Shown here: positions 18,120 through 27,775 of the stretch, piece by piece
How the letters are laid out: each line of letters starts with the position of its first letter
Position numbering within the stretch: position 1 is the stretch's first letter
Assembly (NCBI RefSeq): GCF_025583945.1
Contig: NZ_JAOEGU010000009.1
Coordinates: 62,001-126,000 of the forward strand
Length of the DNA: 64,000 nt
Direction of reading: 5' to 3'
Source of the DNA: Methylobacter psychrophilus
GTDB taxonomy: Bacteria > Pseudomonadota > Gammaproteobacteria > Methylococcales > Methylomonadaceae
Notes under the pieces: generated by a model
Databases searched by the model: none
The model's input: the letters and a program-made list of their open reading frames with translations, nothing else
What the model was told of the DNA's origin: nothing
Translations under genes and position numbers: made by a program

Positions 18120-19412
18120 TCACAAAATATTCGCGTAATCCTTCTCTAATTGCCGAAAATTCAGCGATGACATGAAGCGGCTAAAGCTCAGCCAACAAGA
18201 TAAACCCATTAAATCCCTAAATTGCGGCGGTAAGAAGCGGGGCGCTATAACAGTACCCTCATCTACCAAATCAACCAGTACTTTCATATCCTCAATCATG
18301 GTTTTACCACAAAACAATAAAGGAATACGATCCGGCTTACCTTTACTAACTGCCAGACGCATGAAATTATAAGTCAGTACGAAGCCTTTAATATAAGTCA
18401 GATCTTTGGTAAACGGCAAGCCATCCGAACTACTGCCTCTAAATACACGACTACTCAGCGTATAACTTTCTTCTTCATCAAGACCTTTATCTCTGAAAAA
18501 AGTAAATATATCCATAAAATCGGCCCCCTCTTCAGCTAGCGTAATGGCCCGGACCCGATTAATCAGGCGCATAAGTCGACTGGGTGTAGAACTAAAAGTT
18601 AATATTTCCATTAATACTGCCAGGCCTTCCTGAGTGACTGTCGCGGAAGGTGGGCCTTTGCCAAGAAAGGTACAATAAGGCTGGGCAAGACCATTTAAAG
18701 TCGTCCCCAAATGCACCCATATTTCATGAACTTCAAGAACCCGCAAATCACGCATATTAAACAAGGCATCCGCGCGTAATTTGATATAGTCAGTGCCTGC
18801 TGCGGCATCAGCAACAATTCCATCGCTAAGCATTGCCCGTAGACCATCACCAGGAAATACACTTTCAATTTTTTCGTTAAGAATAGCGACCGCATCTTTT
18901 GCATTAATCGTCTTGGGTTCTTCTGCTAAAAAATCAAGTTGCACGAGTTGAGACAGTGTTGCTTCCATCATACTACCGAGATTGGCAATGGTTGGATCTC
19001 CGACATGAAAAACATCTTGGGATGAGCCATACAATTCCTGCGATATATTCGAAAAAATTGGCGTCCCCCTAGCCTCAAGCATACGGACAACATCTTGATA
19101 TTCACGGCAAATCCTGCGCATGATAACGCTAAGCGGGTTGAGTTGACCCAATTTTCGCACTAAATCACGCTCAATCTGATAAAACTCGTATTTTTTCTCG
19201 GTAGGGTCAAAGCCCAACGAACGATTTTGATAATAATCAGTTGTTATTACCGGTGATTTTTGACAGTGTCCTTTAAAAAACTCCTGTTTGATACTGTCAT
19301 CCCATTTAATGGCATCAAGGATACGGATCGGTTGCTGTGCCTTAACAATGCGATCAGAAAGCGATTTAACCTCAATCAGATAAGTTGATGGTTTAACAAT
19401 TTTTTTACTCAT
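18120..19412 (-). CDS. QEGLA-motif protein (DUF1704/MATCAP-like putative metallopeptidase)
   Basis: This 430-residue protein belongs to the bacterial family named for its QEGLA motif (residues 261-265; TIGR02421), sometimes called 'flavohemoglobin expression-modulating'. The putative zinc site HEIWVH (H229, E230, H234) lies 30 residues before it. The same HExxxH plus downstream glutamate layout is used by the eukaryotic tubulin carboxypeptidase MATCAP. No signal peptide is seen, so it should be cytoplasmic. The substrate in bacteria is unknown. Often a glutathione-synthase-like gene stands beside it; none is visible here. Confidence 0.85.
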   Translation of the reverse strand: MSKKIVKPSTYLIEVKSLSDRIVKAQQPIRILDAIKWDDSIKQEFFKGHCQKSPVITTDYYQNRSLGFDPTEKKYEFYQIERDLVRKLGQLNPLSVIMRRICREYQDVVRMLEARGTPIFSNISQELYGSSQDVFHVGDPTIANLGSMMEATLSQLVQLDFLAEEPKTINAKDAVAILNEKIESVFPGDGLRAMLSDGIVADAAAGTDYIKLRADALFNMRDLRVLEVHEIWVHLGTTLNGLAQPYCTFLGKGPPSATVTQEGLAVLMEILTFSSTPSRLMRLINRVRAITLAEEGADFMDIFTFFRDKGLDEEESYTLSSRVFRGSSSDGLPFTKDLTYIKGFVLTYNFMRLAVSKGKPDRIPLLFCGKTMIEDMKVLVDLVDEGTVIAPRFLPPQFRDLMGLSCWLSFSRFMSSLNFRQLEKDYANIL

Positions 19413-19889
19413 ATCTATGTCGTCCGTTAGCTGTGCTAAATTAGTATGGCAATAATTCTAAAAGATCAGCAATACATAGTGTAAAACCAGGCCCAGTATA
19501 GCAATAGATTAAGAAAGCCCAAGAAATTCCAATGCGGACCAATTTAAAAAAGCAGCACGTGCGCTATCAACTCAACTAATGCGCTAGACCAAGAGACTAC
19601 AGTATATAACGTGTATTCCATCATTGCTGGCCTGTACTTCAATACGGCTATTCAGATAAATCCCTGTAACCAAGACTATTAAAGGTAGTTTCATTACAAT
19701 CTCAATTAATCGATTAAATATTTAAACACAAGACTCCAACCAACTGTTCTATATTATTATTTATCACTTCTGAGACACTATTCATTGTTTACAAGATAAT
19801 ACTTAATTAACTATATAATTATTCATTTAAGATTAATTTAAGACTTAAGCGTGCACAATAGCTAAAATAAGTAGCACCTGAGATAACAC
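19413..19889. other. Intergenic region between divergent genes
   Basis: This AT-rich region separates the QEGLA gene (minus) and the M15 peptidase gene (plus). It must hold both promoters. No ORF, repeat or operator could be recognised with confidence. Confidence 0.5.
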
Positions 19890-20591
19890 ATGAACGAGCA
19901 ACTATTAAAAAATACTGCAATTGACGAAGACAGTGCAATAGCATCAAGACGTAAGTTTTTGAAGCAGTTAGCTTGTGGATCGCTACTGGCATTGGGTGGA
20001 TCAGAGGTTGCAACTGCAGCAGTTCGACATGTTATTCATCAAGGTCGACATAACTATGCTCTACCTCGTAGAACCACCACCCAACCTATTCAGTCGCGCA
20101 TTTTTACCCGGCACAGCCAAACTGACTCACTGGATATTAGTTACCCTGCATATAAAACGCTGTCTTTTGAACATGCGCACACTGGCGACAAATTAAAGTT
20201 AACTTATTTTGAGCAGGGTCGTTATATTAAAGACGCACTACAAGAAATAAATTACCTGATGCGTGATTATCATAACGATGATATTCATCCCATTGATACC
20301 GCATTACTGGATCAGTTATTTGATCTGAAGCAGACGCTTGGCGTTACCAAACCTTTTCATATCGTCTCCGGTTATCGCTCTCCGATTACTAACGCCCAGT
20401 TACGCAGACATAGCAGTGGAGTTGCAGAACATAGTTTTCATATGCAGGGAAGAGCGATAGATATACAGGTCCAAGGTGTCGCAACAAAAACAATTAAAAA
20501 TGCGGCCATAGCAATGGCAAAAGGTGGCGTCGGTTACTATCCACGCAGTGGTTTTGTCCATCTGGACACCGGCGAGATTAGAAGCTGGTAA
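19890..20591 (+). CDS. Tat-exported MepK-like M15 peptidase (DUF882)
   Basis: This 233-residue protein is predicted to be exported by Tat: SRRKFLKQ at 19-26 is followed by a hydrophobic stretch and a cleavable ATAA near 41-44. The catalytic M15/DUF882 domain covers about 110-233, with zinc ligands H184 and D191 (HxxxxxxD) and H224 (GFVHLD). Its E. coli relative MepK (YcbK) is a murein endopeptidase that cuts 3-3 crosslinks. The convergent neighbour is an LdtD-type L,D-transpeptidase that makes such crosslinks, the same pairing as in E. coli (ycbB-ycbK). The cell-wall role is therefore well supported. Confidence 0.9.
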   Translation: MNEQLLKNTAIDEDSAIASRRKFLKQLACGSLLALGGSEVATAAVRHVIHQGRHNYALPRRTTTQPIQSRIFTRHSQTDSLDISYPAYKTLSFEHAHTGDKLKLTYFEQGRYIKDALQEINYLMRDYHNDDIHPIDTALLDQLFDLKQTLGVTKPFHIVSGYRSPITNAQLRRHSSGVAEHSFHMQGRAIDIQVQGVATKTIKNAAIAMAKGGVGYYPRSGFVHLDTGEIRSW

Positions 20592-20643
20592 TGAAATGCA
20601 CTTGTTGCCAGATAACTATTAATACTCTTATCAGATCAAACTA

Positions 20644-20676
20644 AAGCCCGGTCTACTGAATAATTAGATCGGGCTT
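20644..20676. terminator. Bidirectional hairpin between convergent genes
   Basis: AAGCCCGGTCT-n11-AGATCGGGCTT (20644-20654 with 20666-20676) forms an 11-bp stem with one mismatch, between the convergent mepK-like and ldtD-like genes. Short A/T runs flank both sides. Confidence 0.75.
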
Positions 20677-20688
20677 CTAAAATCGTTG

Positions 20689-22611
20689 TTATTGTGCGGT
20701 AATAGCCTCAATAGGCTTAACACTTTCACTAACAAAAATTGACATATCAGACAAGTCTTCGGGTTTGCGCAATGCCTCAAGCAAAACCGCATCATGGTCA
20801 TAAATGTCTTTATAGAATAAGAGATTATTATTCTGATCAAAAAAAGAGGTGGTGTAAAAAAACAATACCGGGATTGGCTTTTTTAAGATAACACGCTGTG
20901 TTTTAGGGGTGTTCAGTGCTTGATGTATAGACTCTTTGTTCCATTGATTTTTAAGCGCAAAGGCAGCCAGACCTTCCGGATTTGCAACCCGCACACAACC
21001 ATGACTAAAATCTCTCCGTGATTTATTAAATAAGCTTTGAGATGGCGTATCGTGTAAATAGACATCTTCCTTGTTAGGAAAAATAAACTTTACCCTGCCC
21101 AACGAATTCTTCTTGCCTGGACGTTGCCTAACTTTCAAAGTCCCTTGCTTAAGCTCTGCCATTGATGAGGCCGTAAAAGGAACCGCCTTGATCTCATTAC
21201 CAAAAGTAGTCACCATCTCCATATTCTCTATATCCAGGTAATCAGGATTTTGCATTAGCTTGGGTAATATTTCTTTCTTTACGATACTGTAAGGCAAATT
21301 CCAGTAAGGCATAAAATCAATAAAACTCATTGTTGCCATCAATACTGGAGTTTCATTTTTTAGCGCCTTACCAACAACAACTTTCATGCTGGGTATCTCT
21401 GCATTGAAATGATCCTTGTCATCAAAGGCCCATAATTGAAAGGCCGGAATATTAACAACAAGATAGGGCCCGGTATCAAGTTCAGGCAACCATCGCAATC
21501 TTTCCATGGCTAATTCAATTTGCTTTACCCTTTGATTCAACGGTACATTCATCGCTGCGACAGTTTCCTTACCGATAATACCATTTGCAACCAAGGCATG
21601 CCGAAGCTGAAACTTTTTAACTCCAGCAACAACGCCGCCGCTATAGCGCGTGGGTTTCTGGTTGCCACTATCGCTTACGATAGCCATATCACCGACAGAT
21701 TCTAAAAATTGTTCCAGTTCAGCAAGTTGCTGAAAATTCTCACCGGGATTTAAGGCTTTCGCAATACGTAACTGAAACGCTGGAAGTTTTTTTGCCAATG
21801 GACGATAAGTCGCTAATGCCGTTTTTAACTTTTGATATTGTTGTAATTTTGGCTCTACCAACAGCGGTAGTTGCTTGATAGTCCCCAAGGCCAAACTTTC
21901 TTTAATCAGCACAGGTAAATCAATCAACTGTTTCCCTCTTAAATCGAGTTTATAGTTTATGCCTTGTGGATTTACTCGACCATAATGCAAATCATGAAGA
22001 AAACGCAGTAAAGTCAAACTAATAGCCGTATCATAAAGTGCCAATTGCCGACCATTATCCGTCGTATTAATAGCCAATACTTTTGGCAGTTTTTGCCGTA
22101 GCATTTCGGTATCATAGCTTGCTGAAATCAAGCCATTATCTGCGGCGCCATCCAATAAATTGAGGACATCAAGAATATTTTTTTCTGCATCGGTATTGTC
22201 GAGCCATAACAAGTGATAATCTGTCGCTTTATAAAGCGCTTCAAGATCTTTAGCGCGATTAATAAAATTCGACAGCAGCAAATAAGGATGCTGTTTTGAA
22301 GCAAAAATAATATTAAGTTCATTCGCCAAACCGGTATTTTCGTTAGCAACGGCTTTAATATCGACATCCGCTACAGAGCTAACGACAACATCTTTTTCAG
22401 TCGCTATATCATCAGTTACCGGGTTGGTAATTTGATTATTGAGATCTGCCGCCAACAGCCCTTGAACTGAAAAACTCAGGCAAAAAAACACCAAAAAACG
22501 ACTTAAAATAACCAAGATAATTTTCTTAAAACTGATACCTTGTTCATTACGCCAGAGCCAACTTTTTAAAGCACTTTTTTGCGAAAAAAATAATTTTTTC
22601 GAATCAAGCAT
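20689..22611 (-). CDS. ldtD: L,D-transpeptidase, LdtD (YcbB) type
   Basis: This 640-residue periplasmic enzyme forms 3-3 meso-DAP crosslinks in peptidoglycan. A long basic N-region precedes one hydrophobic helix (about 29-53), which is either an uncleaved anchor or a signal peptide. A peptidoglycan-binding-like section (near 330-360) is followed by the YkuD catalytic domain. The SHGCVRV motif holds H537 and catalytic C539. The length and layout match E. coli LdtD (615 aa). Its convergent MepK-like neighbour supports a 3-3 crosslink cycle. The symbol is by similarity of architecture. Confidence 0.9.
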   Translation of the reverse strand: MLDSKKLFFSQKSALKSWLWRNEQGISFKKIILVILSRFLVFFCLSFSVQGLLAADLNNQITNPVTDDIATEKDVVVSSVADVDIKAVANENTGLANELNIIFASKQHPYLLLSNFINRAKDLEALYKATDYHLLWLDNTDAEKNILDVLNLLDGAADNGLISASYDTEMLRQKLPKVLAINTTDNGRQLALYDTAISLTLLRFLHDLHYGRVNPQGINYKLDLRGKQLIDLPVLIKESLALGTIKQLPLLVEPKLQQYQKLKTALATYRPLAKKLPAFQLRIAKALNPGENFQQLAELEQFLESVGDMAIVSDSGNQKPTRYSGGVVAGVKKFQLRHALVANGIIGKETVAAMNVPLNQRVKQIELAMERLRWLPELDTGPYLVVNIPAFQLWAFDDKDHFNAEIPSMKVVVGKALKNETPVLMATMSFIDFMPYWNLPYSIVKKEILPKLMQNPDYLDIENMEMVTTFGNEIKAVPFTASSMAELKQGTLKVRQRPGKKNSLGRVKFIFPNKEDVYLHDTPSQSLFNKSRRDFSHGCVRVANPEGLAAFALKNQWNKESIHQALNTPKTQRVILKKPIPVLFFYTTSFFDQNNNLLFYKDIYDHDAVLLEALRKPEDLSDMSIFVSESVKPIEAITAQ

Positions 22612-22797
22612 ACACTATCCCCTTTACTAATATACTTAACTGCATACAACACATTCTAATCTATAAAATAATCAGCTTTTAATTTCAGCCAATTTCTACT
22701 GTTACAATTTTAACACTAACAACCCTTTTAAATGGCAATAAGAACAAATACGTAGAATAAATATTTCAATTTATATTAACTTATATAAGTAAATCCG

Positions 22798-23730
22798 ATG
22801 GCAAAAAAAACCTTAATACCTAGCGAAAGCCCCTTTCCCACAGCCAAGCAGGATGCTGTTACCAGTATTTCTTATGATTACGGCACGGCACAAAGCCATT
22901 CGCCATCTTATCGGCTGGCTTATGATGATTTTGACTTCATTATGCGCGATGAATTACGACCGGTACGCTTACAGCTTGAACTACTCAAACCTGAACTCAC
23001 TCAGTTGGAACAAAATATTCAAGCCACTGTCGTCATTTTTGGCAGTGCGAGAGTTTATGATAATGAAGCTGCGCTTCAAGCAGTCCATAATGCCGAAGAA
23101 GCACTTGATAAAAACCCCAGTAACCCCGAGCTTGAAAATACTGTGGCGATTGCTTGTCGTCTGTTGAATAAAAGCCGTTATTATGATGAGGCCCGTAAAC
23201 TGGGCGCTTTAATTACTCTGGGTGCCAAAAACATAAAACCAACATTAACGGTGGTCACCGGTGGTGGCCCCGGGATTATGGAAGCTGCCAACCGTGGTGC
23301 GGCAGATGTGGGTGGCAAAAGTATGGGACTTAATATTGTGTTACCGGGAGAGCAAAAACCTAATCCTTATATCACGCCCGAACTGTGCTTTCAGTTTCAT
23401 TATTTTGCTATCCGTAAAATGCATTTTTTAATGCGAGCCGTGGCACTGGTAGCTTTTCCGGGTGGTTTTGGAACAATGGATGAGCTTTTTGAAGCACTTA
23501 CCCTAATTCAAACCAAAAAAGTCAGACGAATCCCTGTTATCTTGTTTGGCGAGCAATATTGGAATAAACTCATTAACTTCGATATGCTGGTAGCAGAAGG
23601 TGTTATCACACAAGATGATCGCAACCTTATTCAATACGCTGAAACGGCTGAACAGGCTTGGCGTCTTATCCTGAAAAGCTACACCATAAACGGCGACAAC
23701 CTTAACCCTACTAAAAAGGCCACGTCATGA
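22798..23730 (+). CDS. LOG-family nucleotide phosphoribohydrolase-like protein
   Basis: This 310-residue cytoplasmic protein has the Rossmann-like LOG/'lysine decarboxylase' fold: FGSARVY at 81-87, GGGPGIMEAANRGA at 155-168 and the signature PGGFGTMDE at 221-229. LOG proteins split nucleoside monophosphates (for example cytokinin ribotides) into base and ribose-5-phosphate; they are not lysine decarboxylases. The first 75 residues are an extension not seen in short LOG proteins, as in the PpnN-like or type-II group. Its stop overlaps the ATG of the next gene (ATGA), so the two are translationally coupled. Confidence 0.9.
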   Translation: MAKKTLIPSESPFPTAKQDAVTSISYDYGTAQSHSPSYRLAYDDFDFIMRDELRPVRLQLELLKPELTQLEQNIQATVVIFGSARVYDNEAALQAVHNAEEALDKNPSNPELENTVAIACRLLNKSRYYDEARKLGALITLGAKNIKPTLTVVTGGGPGIMEAANRGAADVGGKSMGLNIVLPGEQKPNPYITPELCFQFHYFAIRKMHFLMRAVALVAFPGGFGTMDELFEALTLIQTKKVRRIPVILFGEQYWNKLINFDMLVAEGVITQDDRNLIQYAETAEQAWRLILKSYTINGDNLNPTKKATS

Positions 23731-25127
23731 CCAGTCTAACTTTTTATGGTGCAACAGGACAGGTAACCGGCTCCTGTTATTTACTGGAAACAGGTTCCTT
23801 CCGGATATTACTGGATTGCGGATTATTTCAGGGTTCAAAAGAAACAGAGCAACAAAATACAGCAGATTTCCCTTTTGATCCGGCAAGCCTGGATGCCGTA
23901 GCGCTCTCTCATGCTCATCTTGATCATTGTGGGCGCCTGCCAAAACTGGTTAAAGACGGCTTTAAAGGTACTGTATTTTTAACCGAGGCCAGCTTTCCTC
24001 TATTGGAATTAATGCTTAACGATGCCGTGCATCTACAATTAAGAGATACCGAATGGGAAAATAAACGCCGTCAACGTGCCGGAAAAAAACTGCTAGAACC
24101 GCTTTATAAGCTGGAAGATGTACAGGCTCTTTTGAAACTCAGGCAACCAATTGCCTACAGTGAAGAAAAAGAAATTCTTGCCGGCATAACCATTTCTTTC
24201 CATGAAGCCGGACACATACTGGGCTCGTCCATTGTGCGTCTGCGTATAAAAGACCATGATAAAATAAAAACACTGGTTTTCTCAGGCGACTTGGGTAACC
24301 CAAATTCACCGCTGTTACGTGACCCTAGCATTTTAACGGAAGCGGATATCTTATTACTGGAATCTACCTACGGTGACCGCGATCATAAACCACTACAAAA
24401 TACCCTCAACGAATTATGCGAAACCTTGGCAGAAGCGGCAGAAAGCGGCGGTAATGTCATTATTCCTGCATTTGCTGTCGGCCGAACCCAAGATTTAATT
24501 TATTGGCTGGGTAAAATTCAAAGACTGGGTAAATTACCGCAGCAACAGATTTATCTGGATAGCCCCATGGCAATCAGCGCCAGTGAAATTTATGCTGCCA
24601 ATGTCCCACTTTTTAATATTGACGATCCTGAATTCACCAAAATAGCTCCACAGGGTTGGCATACCTGGCTAAAAGGCCTGATTTATTCACAGACTGCTGA
24701 AGAATCCATGGCCGTCAACCGTATTGCCGGTGGTGCAATTATTATTGCTGGTAGTGGCATGTGTAATGGTGGGCGCATCCGCCATCATCTTAAATATAAC
24801 TTATGGCGTCGCAACGCCCATATTATTATTACCGGTTTTCAGGCAGAGGGTACCTTGGGTCGAATCCTTGTTGACAGTAAAAAGAAAGTATTAAAAATCC
24901 TGGGCTCTGAAATCAAAGTAGAAGCAAAAATCCACACACTTGGTGCGTTAAGCGCTCATGCCGACCAAAGTCAGTTATTACAATGGGCGAGTCATTTTAA
25001 AGCGCCCCAACCACGGCTTTATCTGGTTCATGGTGAAAAGGCTGCCACCTTATCCTTGCAAACCTGTTTTAACCGCATGGGATGGAATGCCAACATTCCC
25101 AAAGTAGGAGAAAAAATTACTTTTTAA
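23727..25127 (+). CDS. MBL-fold beta-CASP ribonuclease-like protein
   Basis: This 466-residue protein has a metallo-beta-lactamase domain with the zinc motif HAHLDH (62-67) and a later HEAGHILGS stretch. The inserted beta-CASP domain and the C-terminal HADQSQLL and LVHGEKAA segments match the bacterial YpfP/RNase J/CPSF73-like group. Such enzymes cut RNA; bacterial members of this subgroup are poorly studied. It overlaps the LOG gene by four bases, which suggests a linked role in nucleotide or RNA turnover. Confidence 0.9.
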   Translation: MTSLTFYGATGQVTGSCYLLETGSFRILLDCGLFQGSKETEQQNTADFPFDPASLDAVALSHAHLDHCGRLPKLVKDGFKGTVFLTEASFPLLELMLNDAVHLQLRDTEWENKRRQRAGKKLLEPLYKLEDVQALLKLRQPIAYSEEKEILAGITISFHEAGHILGSSIVRLRIKDHDKIKTLVFSGDLGNPNSPLLRDPSILTEADILLLESTYGDRDHKPLQNTLNELCETLAEAAESGGNVIIPAFAVGRTQDLIYWLGKIQRLGKLPQQQIYLDSPMAISASEIYAANVPLFNIDDPEFTKIAPQGWHTWLKGLIYSQTAEESMAVNRIAGGAIIIAGSGMCNGGRIRHHLKYNLWRRNAHIIITGFQAEGTLGRILVDSKKKVLKILGSEIKVEAKIHTLGALSAHADQSQLLQWASHFKAPQPRLYLVHGEKAATLSLQTCFNRMGWNANIPKVGEKITF

Positions 25128-25587
25128 AGTGATTTTAATAATAAACTCATCCAGCTTATACAGATTTCTACTTCACATCGCTGTAAGCATTAAAATTATT
25201 TACCTGAAAATGTACCGAGTATAAAATATTCTAATTACAAAATGTTTCTGCCAGTGACACAAACACGTAACCAAGCAACCGTAAAGCCGCTTTTATTGGA
25301 CGATAGATAACTTAACAGGCTATAGAAGCCGATTTTTATATACGGAATACCAGTTTTAAGTCGCATCTGAGCACTTTTTCGCCTGTAAATACCAAGATTA
25401 CGCCAATAATTGCGCTGTAATGGTCAGTTATCAGAGCGCAGTGAAAAAGCCGTTAAGCTTTAGCTATCAAGGCTTGCAAAGGCAACTGTTTTATAAAATA
25501 CTACCTACACGCGGAATCAGGATTTTTCTGACGCAAACTAAAAGCCTATAAACAACCACCATTAACCCCACTACAGAAGGTAGAGCC
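25128..25587. other. Intergenic region after the beta-CASP gene
   Basis: No gene was recognised. A short stretch near 25165-25215 (ttctacttcac-atcgctgt-aag, then aaattatttacctgaaaatg) resembles the dispersed element ends seen at 37097-37163. The rest shows nothing clear. Confidence 0.4.
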
Positions 25588-26196
25588 ATGCCCAAGTCTA
25601 ATCTTATTCCCCACTGAGATCATAATTTTATAATCTGGTTTGAGCATTTCATTGCCGGTTTAACACCTGAATACGAAACCGCAGAAGCTGACCTAAAAGC
25701 TTTAATTGCCGCCAGCAAAGACTTTAGAGCCAAATCAATCCATACTAACGATGCCGCCGCTGCCAAACAAGCCACTGCAGAAAAAAAAATAGTCGGCAAA
25801 CAGCACATGCCTTGATAAGAAGCGAGGCCGGCTGAATCAAAGCTCGCTCGGTTTATACCGAAGCCCAAGGCTCACAACTGGGTATTGAAGGGCCGGAACA
25901 TAATACCGACCTAAACGACTCCAGTCCGAATATAACGGCTATAGATAAAACCGGCGGGATGGTTGTTATAAGATTTACCAAATATTCCAGTGAGGGTATT
26001 AATGTTTACTGCCAACGCAGCGATGATATTGATTGGGTATTACTGGGTAGGGCTACACTCTCGCCCTATACAGATAATCGGCCGCAGGGGGGAGACCGGC
26101 AAATCCGAACTACGTCGCTATACCGCTATTTTTATGCTAAAGGATAAAGAAATTGGCAAGTTCAGTAATGATCTTATTGTCTCCTGCACACCTTAA
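25588..26196 (+). pseudogene. Decayed gene for a ~200-aa conserved hypothetical protein
   Basis: Coding-like sequence starts at ATG 25588 with an AGAAGG ribosome site and ends at TAA 26194-26196. It is broken in several places: TGA at codon 10 (25615-25617), a frameshift near 25800 where the old frame meets TGA TAA (25813-25818), another in-frame TGA at 25833, and a second shift near the G-run at about 26088-26093. The joined translation reads ...WFEHFIAGLTPEY..., then IKARSVYTEAQGSQLGIEG and ...TAIFMLKDKEIGKFS.... This resembles a small conserved family often annotated as hypothetical or fibronectin-type-like. The pieces add up to about 200 residues. It is clearly inactive. Confidence 0.85.
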
Positions 26197-26257
26197 TTTA
26201 ATGACAAGTCAATACATGGTTGTATAGTCTTTCAGAAATCAAACGTTTATTAGATGA

Positions 26258-26318
26258 AATTTTGAGCCCACGCGGATACCATCCTTTAAAGCATAGGTAT
26301 CCATGCGAGCTCAAAATT
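26258..26318. repeat. Hairpin element with 23-base arms
   Basis: AATTTTGAGC...GGATACC (26258-26280) is mirrored by GGTATCC...GCTCAAAATT (26296-26318). Ten and seven base pairs are perfect around a 6-base unmatched block, with a 15-base loop. The flanks 'tttcagaaat' (26230) and 'attatttatct' (26317) match ends seen around 37097-37163 and 51812-51899, so the hairpin may be the core of a small dispersed element. Confidence 0.65.
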
Positions 26319-26466
26319 ATTTATCTAAAAACTTATAACTATTTTGCAGGATTTTTCAGGAGGTATTGTGTGATTTCATTAGCGGCTATTTAAAAGTTGC
26401 TTGGCTTGATATATTGGATTACCATCTAAGAAAAATGGTTATAAATTCCACTTTAAGGATGCAAAT

Positions 26467-26628
26467 ATGGAAATCCATCAATTATTAATGCAAACTTTCA
26501 TAAAAACCGTATTTTCTCAACAAATAGTAATGTCAAAAATCTTGCATGAACTCAATGGACATGATTCATCTAAAGAAGAGAAAATTAGCTTGTTAAAGTT
26601 GTGCATTGAAACACTAGAAAAAAAATAA
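26467..26628 (+). CDS. Small hypothetical protein (53 aa)
   Basis: This 53-residue ORF starts MEIHQLLMQTF and ends TLEKK. It has a good AAGGA ribosome site eight bases before the ATG. It appears all-helical and amphipathic, with no signal peptide or cysteine pair. It converges on hypE with a 50-base gap. The family is not recognised; the ribosome site and even codon pattern support a real small gene. Confidence 0.5.
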   Translation: MEIHQLLMQTFIKTVFSQQIVMSKILHELNGHDSSKEEKISLLKLCIETLEKK

Positions 26629-26678
26629 CCTTGCTATTATATTTGTCATGTCTTTCGTGGATAGTGCAGTAAATTTCC

Positions 26679-27704
26679 TTAACAAATACGCGGCAAAGGA
26701 TCTTCTTCAAGCTCTTGTAAAATACGCTCTCCACCAAGCACCGTTTCAATTAGTGCATGGGGATATCCGGCTTCAATCCGGCCTATTATTGCAGCATCCA
26801 AATAACCTGAATTATGCAGATTCTGTATGGCTTTTTCAGCATAAGCCGTATCTATAACAGCCAGTACACGGCCTTCGCAGGCCATATATAAAGGATCATA
26901 ACCCAGCATATCGGCGACGGCTCTGACCTGCTCGTTAACAGGAATTTTACACTCATAAAAACGTACCGCGTTATCGGTTGCTTGGGCAATTTCATGCGCT
27001 ATTGTCGCAATACCGCCCCGGGTTGGATCGCGCATAAAGCGTAAGCCGGGGGTCTTAATTAAGGCTTGGGTGATAGGAAAAACACTGGCGGCATCCGATT
27101 GTAAACTGCCACTTAAACCAAACTGCTCACGTGCCAGCATCACCGCAGTACCATGATCGCCAGCCGTACCGCTCAACAAAATCGCATCACCGGGTTTTAT
27201 TTGATCAATCCCCAACTGTAACTGTGGATCACGCACGCCAATGCCGGTTGTCGCAAAATAAATACCGCCACCCTGCCCTCGCCGTAATACTTTAGTATCA
27301 CCGGCCACTATTTTAACCCCGCATTCCTGACAGGTTTTTGCCATACTTTGAACAATCCGGTCAAGAACAGCAATTTCCAGTCCTTCTTCGATAAAAGCAT
27401 TCAGTGTCAAGTAAAGCGGTGTGGCACCGGAAACCGCTAAATCATTGACAGTACCATGCACCGCCAGACTGCCAATGTTGCCGCCAGGAAACTCAAGCGG
27501 CTCAACGGTAAAACCATCAGTAGTCATAACCACATCACCAGCATTAAGATCTAGTGGAATCAGCGCAGCATCGGTGCGCGTATCCAGTAAATCGTTTTTT
27601 AGATGGCGGGCAAAAAGCTGATCAATTAGCTCCCGCATCAAGCGCCCCCCATTACCATGAGCGAGACTGATATGGGTGTCAGACAAGGTATATTCCGGGT
27701 TCAT
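26679..27704 (-). CDS. hypE: Hydrogenase maturation factor HypE
   Basis: HypE dehydrates a carbamoylated C-terminal cysteine to a thiocyanate, the source of the CN ligands of the NiFe-hydrogenase iron. The product is 341 residues, the normal length. The ATP-binding AIR-synthase-like N-domain begins with HGNGGRLMRELI. The chain ends in PRIC, so the essential terminal cysteine C341 is present. No other hyp or hydrogenase gene is visible in the window, so the rest of the pathway must lie elsewhere or the gene is an orphan. Confidence 0.95.
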   Translation of the reverse strand: MNPEYTLSDTHISLAHGNGGRLMRELIDQLFARHLKNDLLDTRTDAALIPLDLNAGDVVMTTDGFTVEPLEFPGGNIGSLAVHGTVNDLAVSGATPLYLTLNAFIEEGLEIAVLDRIVQSMAKTCQECGVKIVAGDTKVLRRGQGGGIYFATTGIGVRDPQLQLGIDQIKPGDAILLSGTAGDHGTAVMLAREQFGLSGSLQSDAASVFPITQALIKTPGLRFMRDPTRGGIATIAHEIAQATDNAVRFYECKIPVNEQVRAVADMLGYDPLYMACEGRVLAVIDTAYAEKAIQNLHNSGYLDAAIIGRIEAGYPHALIETVLGGERILQELEEDPLPRIC

Positions 27705-27775
27705 TACTTACTCAACTTTTAAATAATTATTATCAGGCATTCTAACAGTGCCAATCAGCATCGGCTATTTTTCTT

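Noticed and set aside
25588-25840. TGA as selenocysteine in the broken gene
   Set aside because: Several stops including TAA and two frameshifts are present, so decay is simpler; no SECIS-like hairpin was noted.
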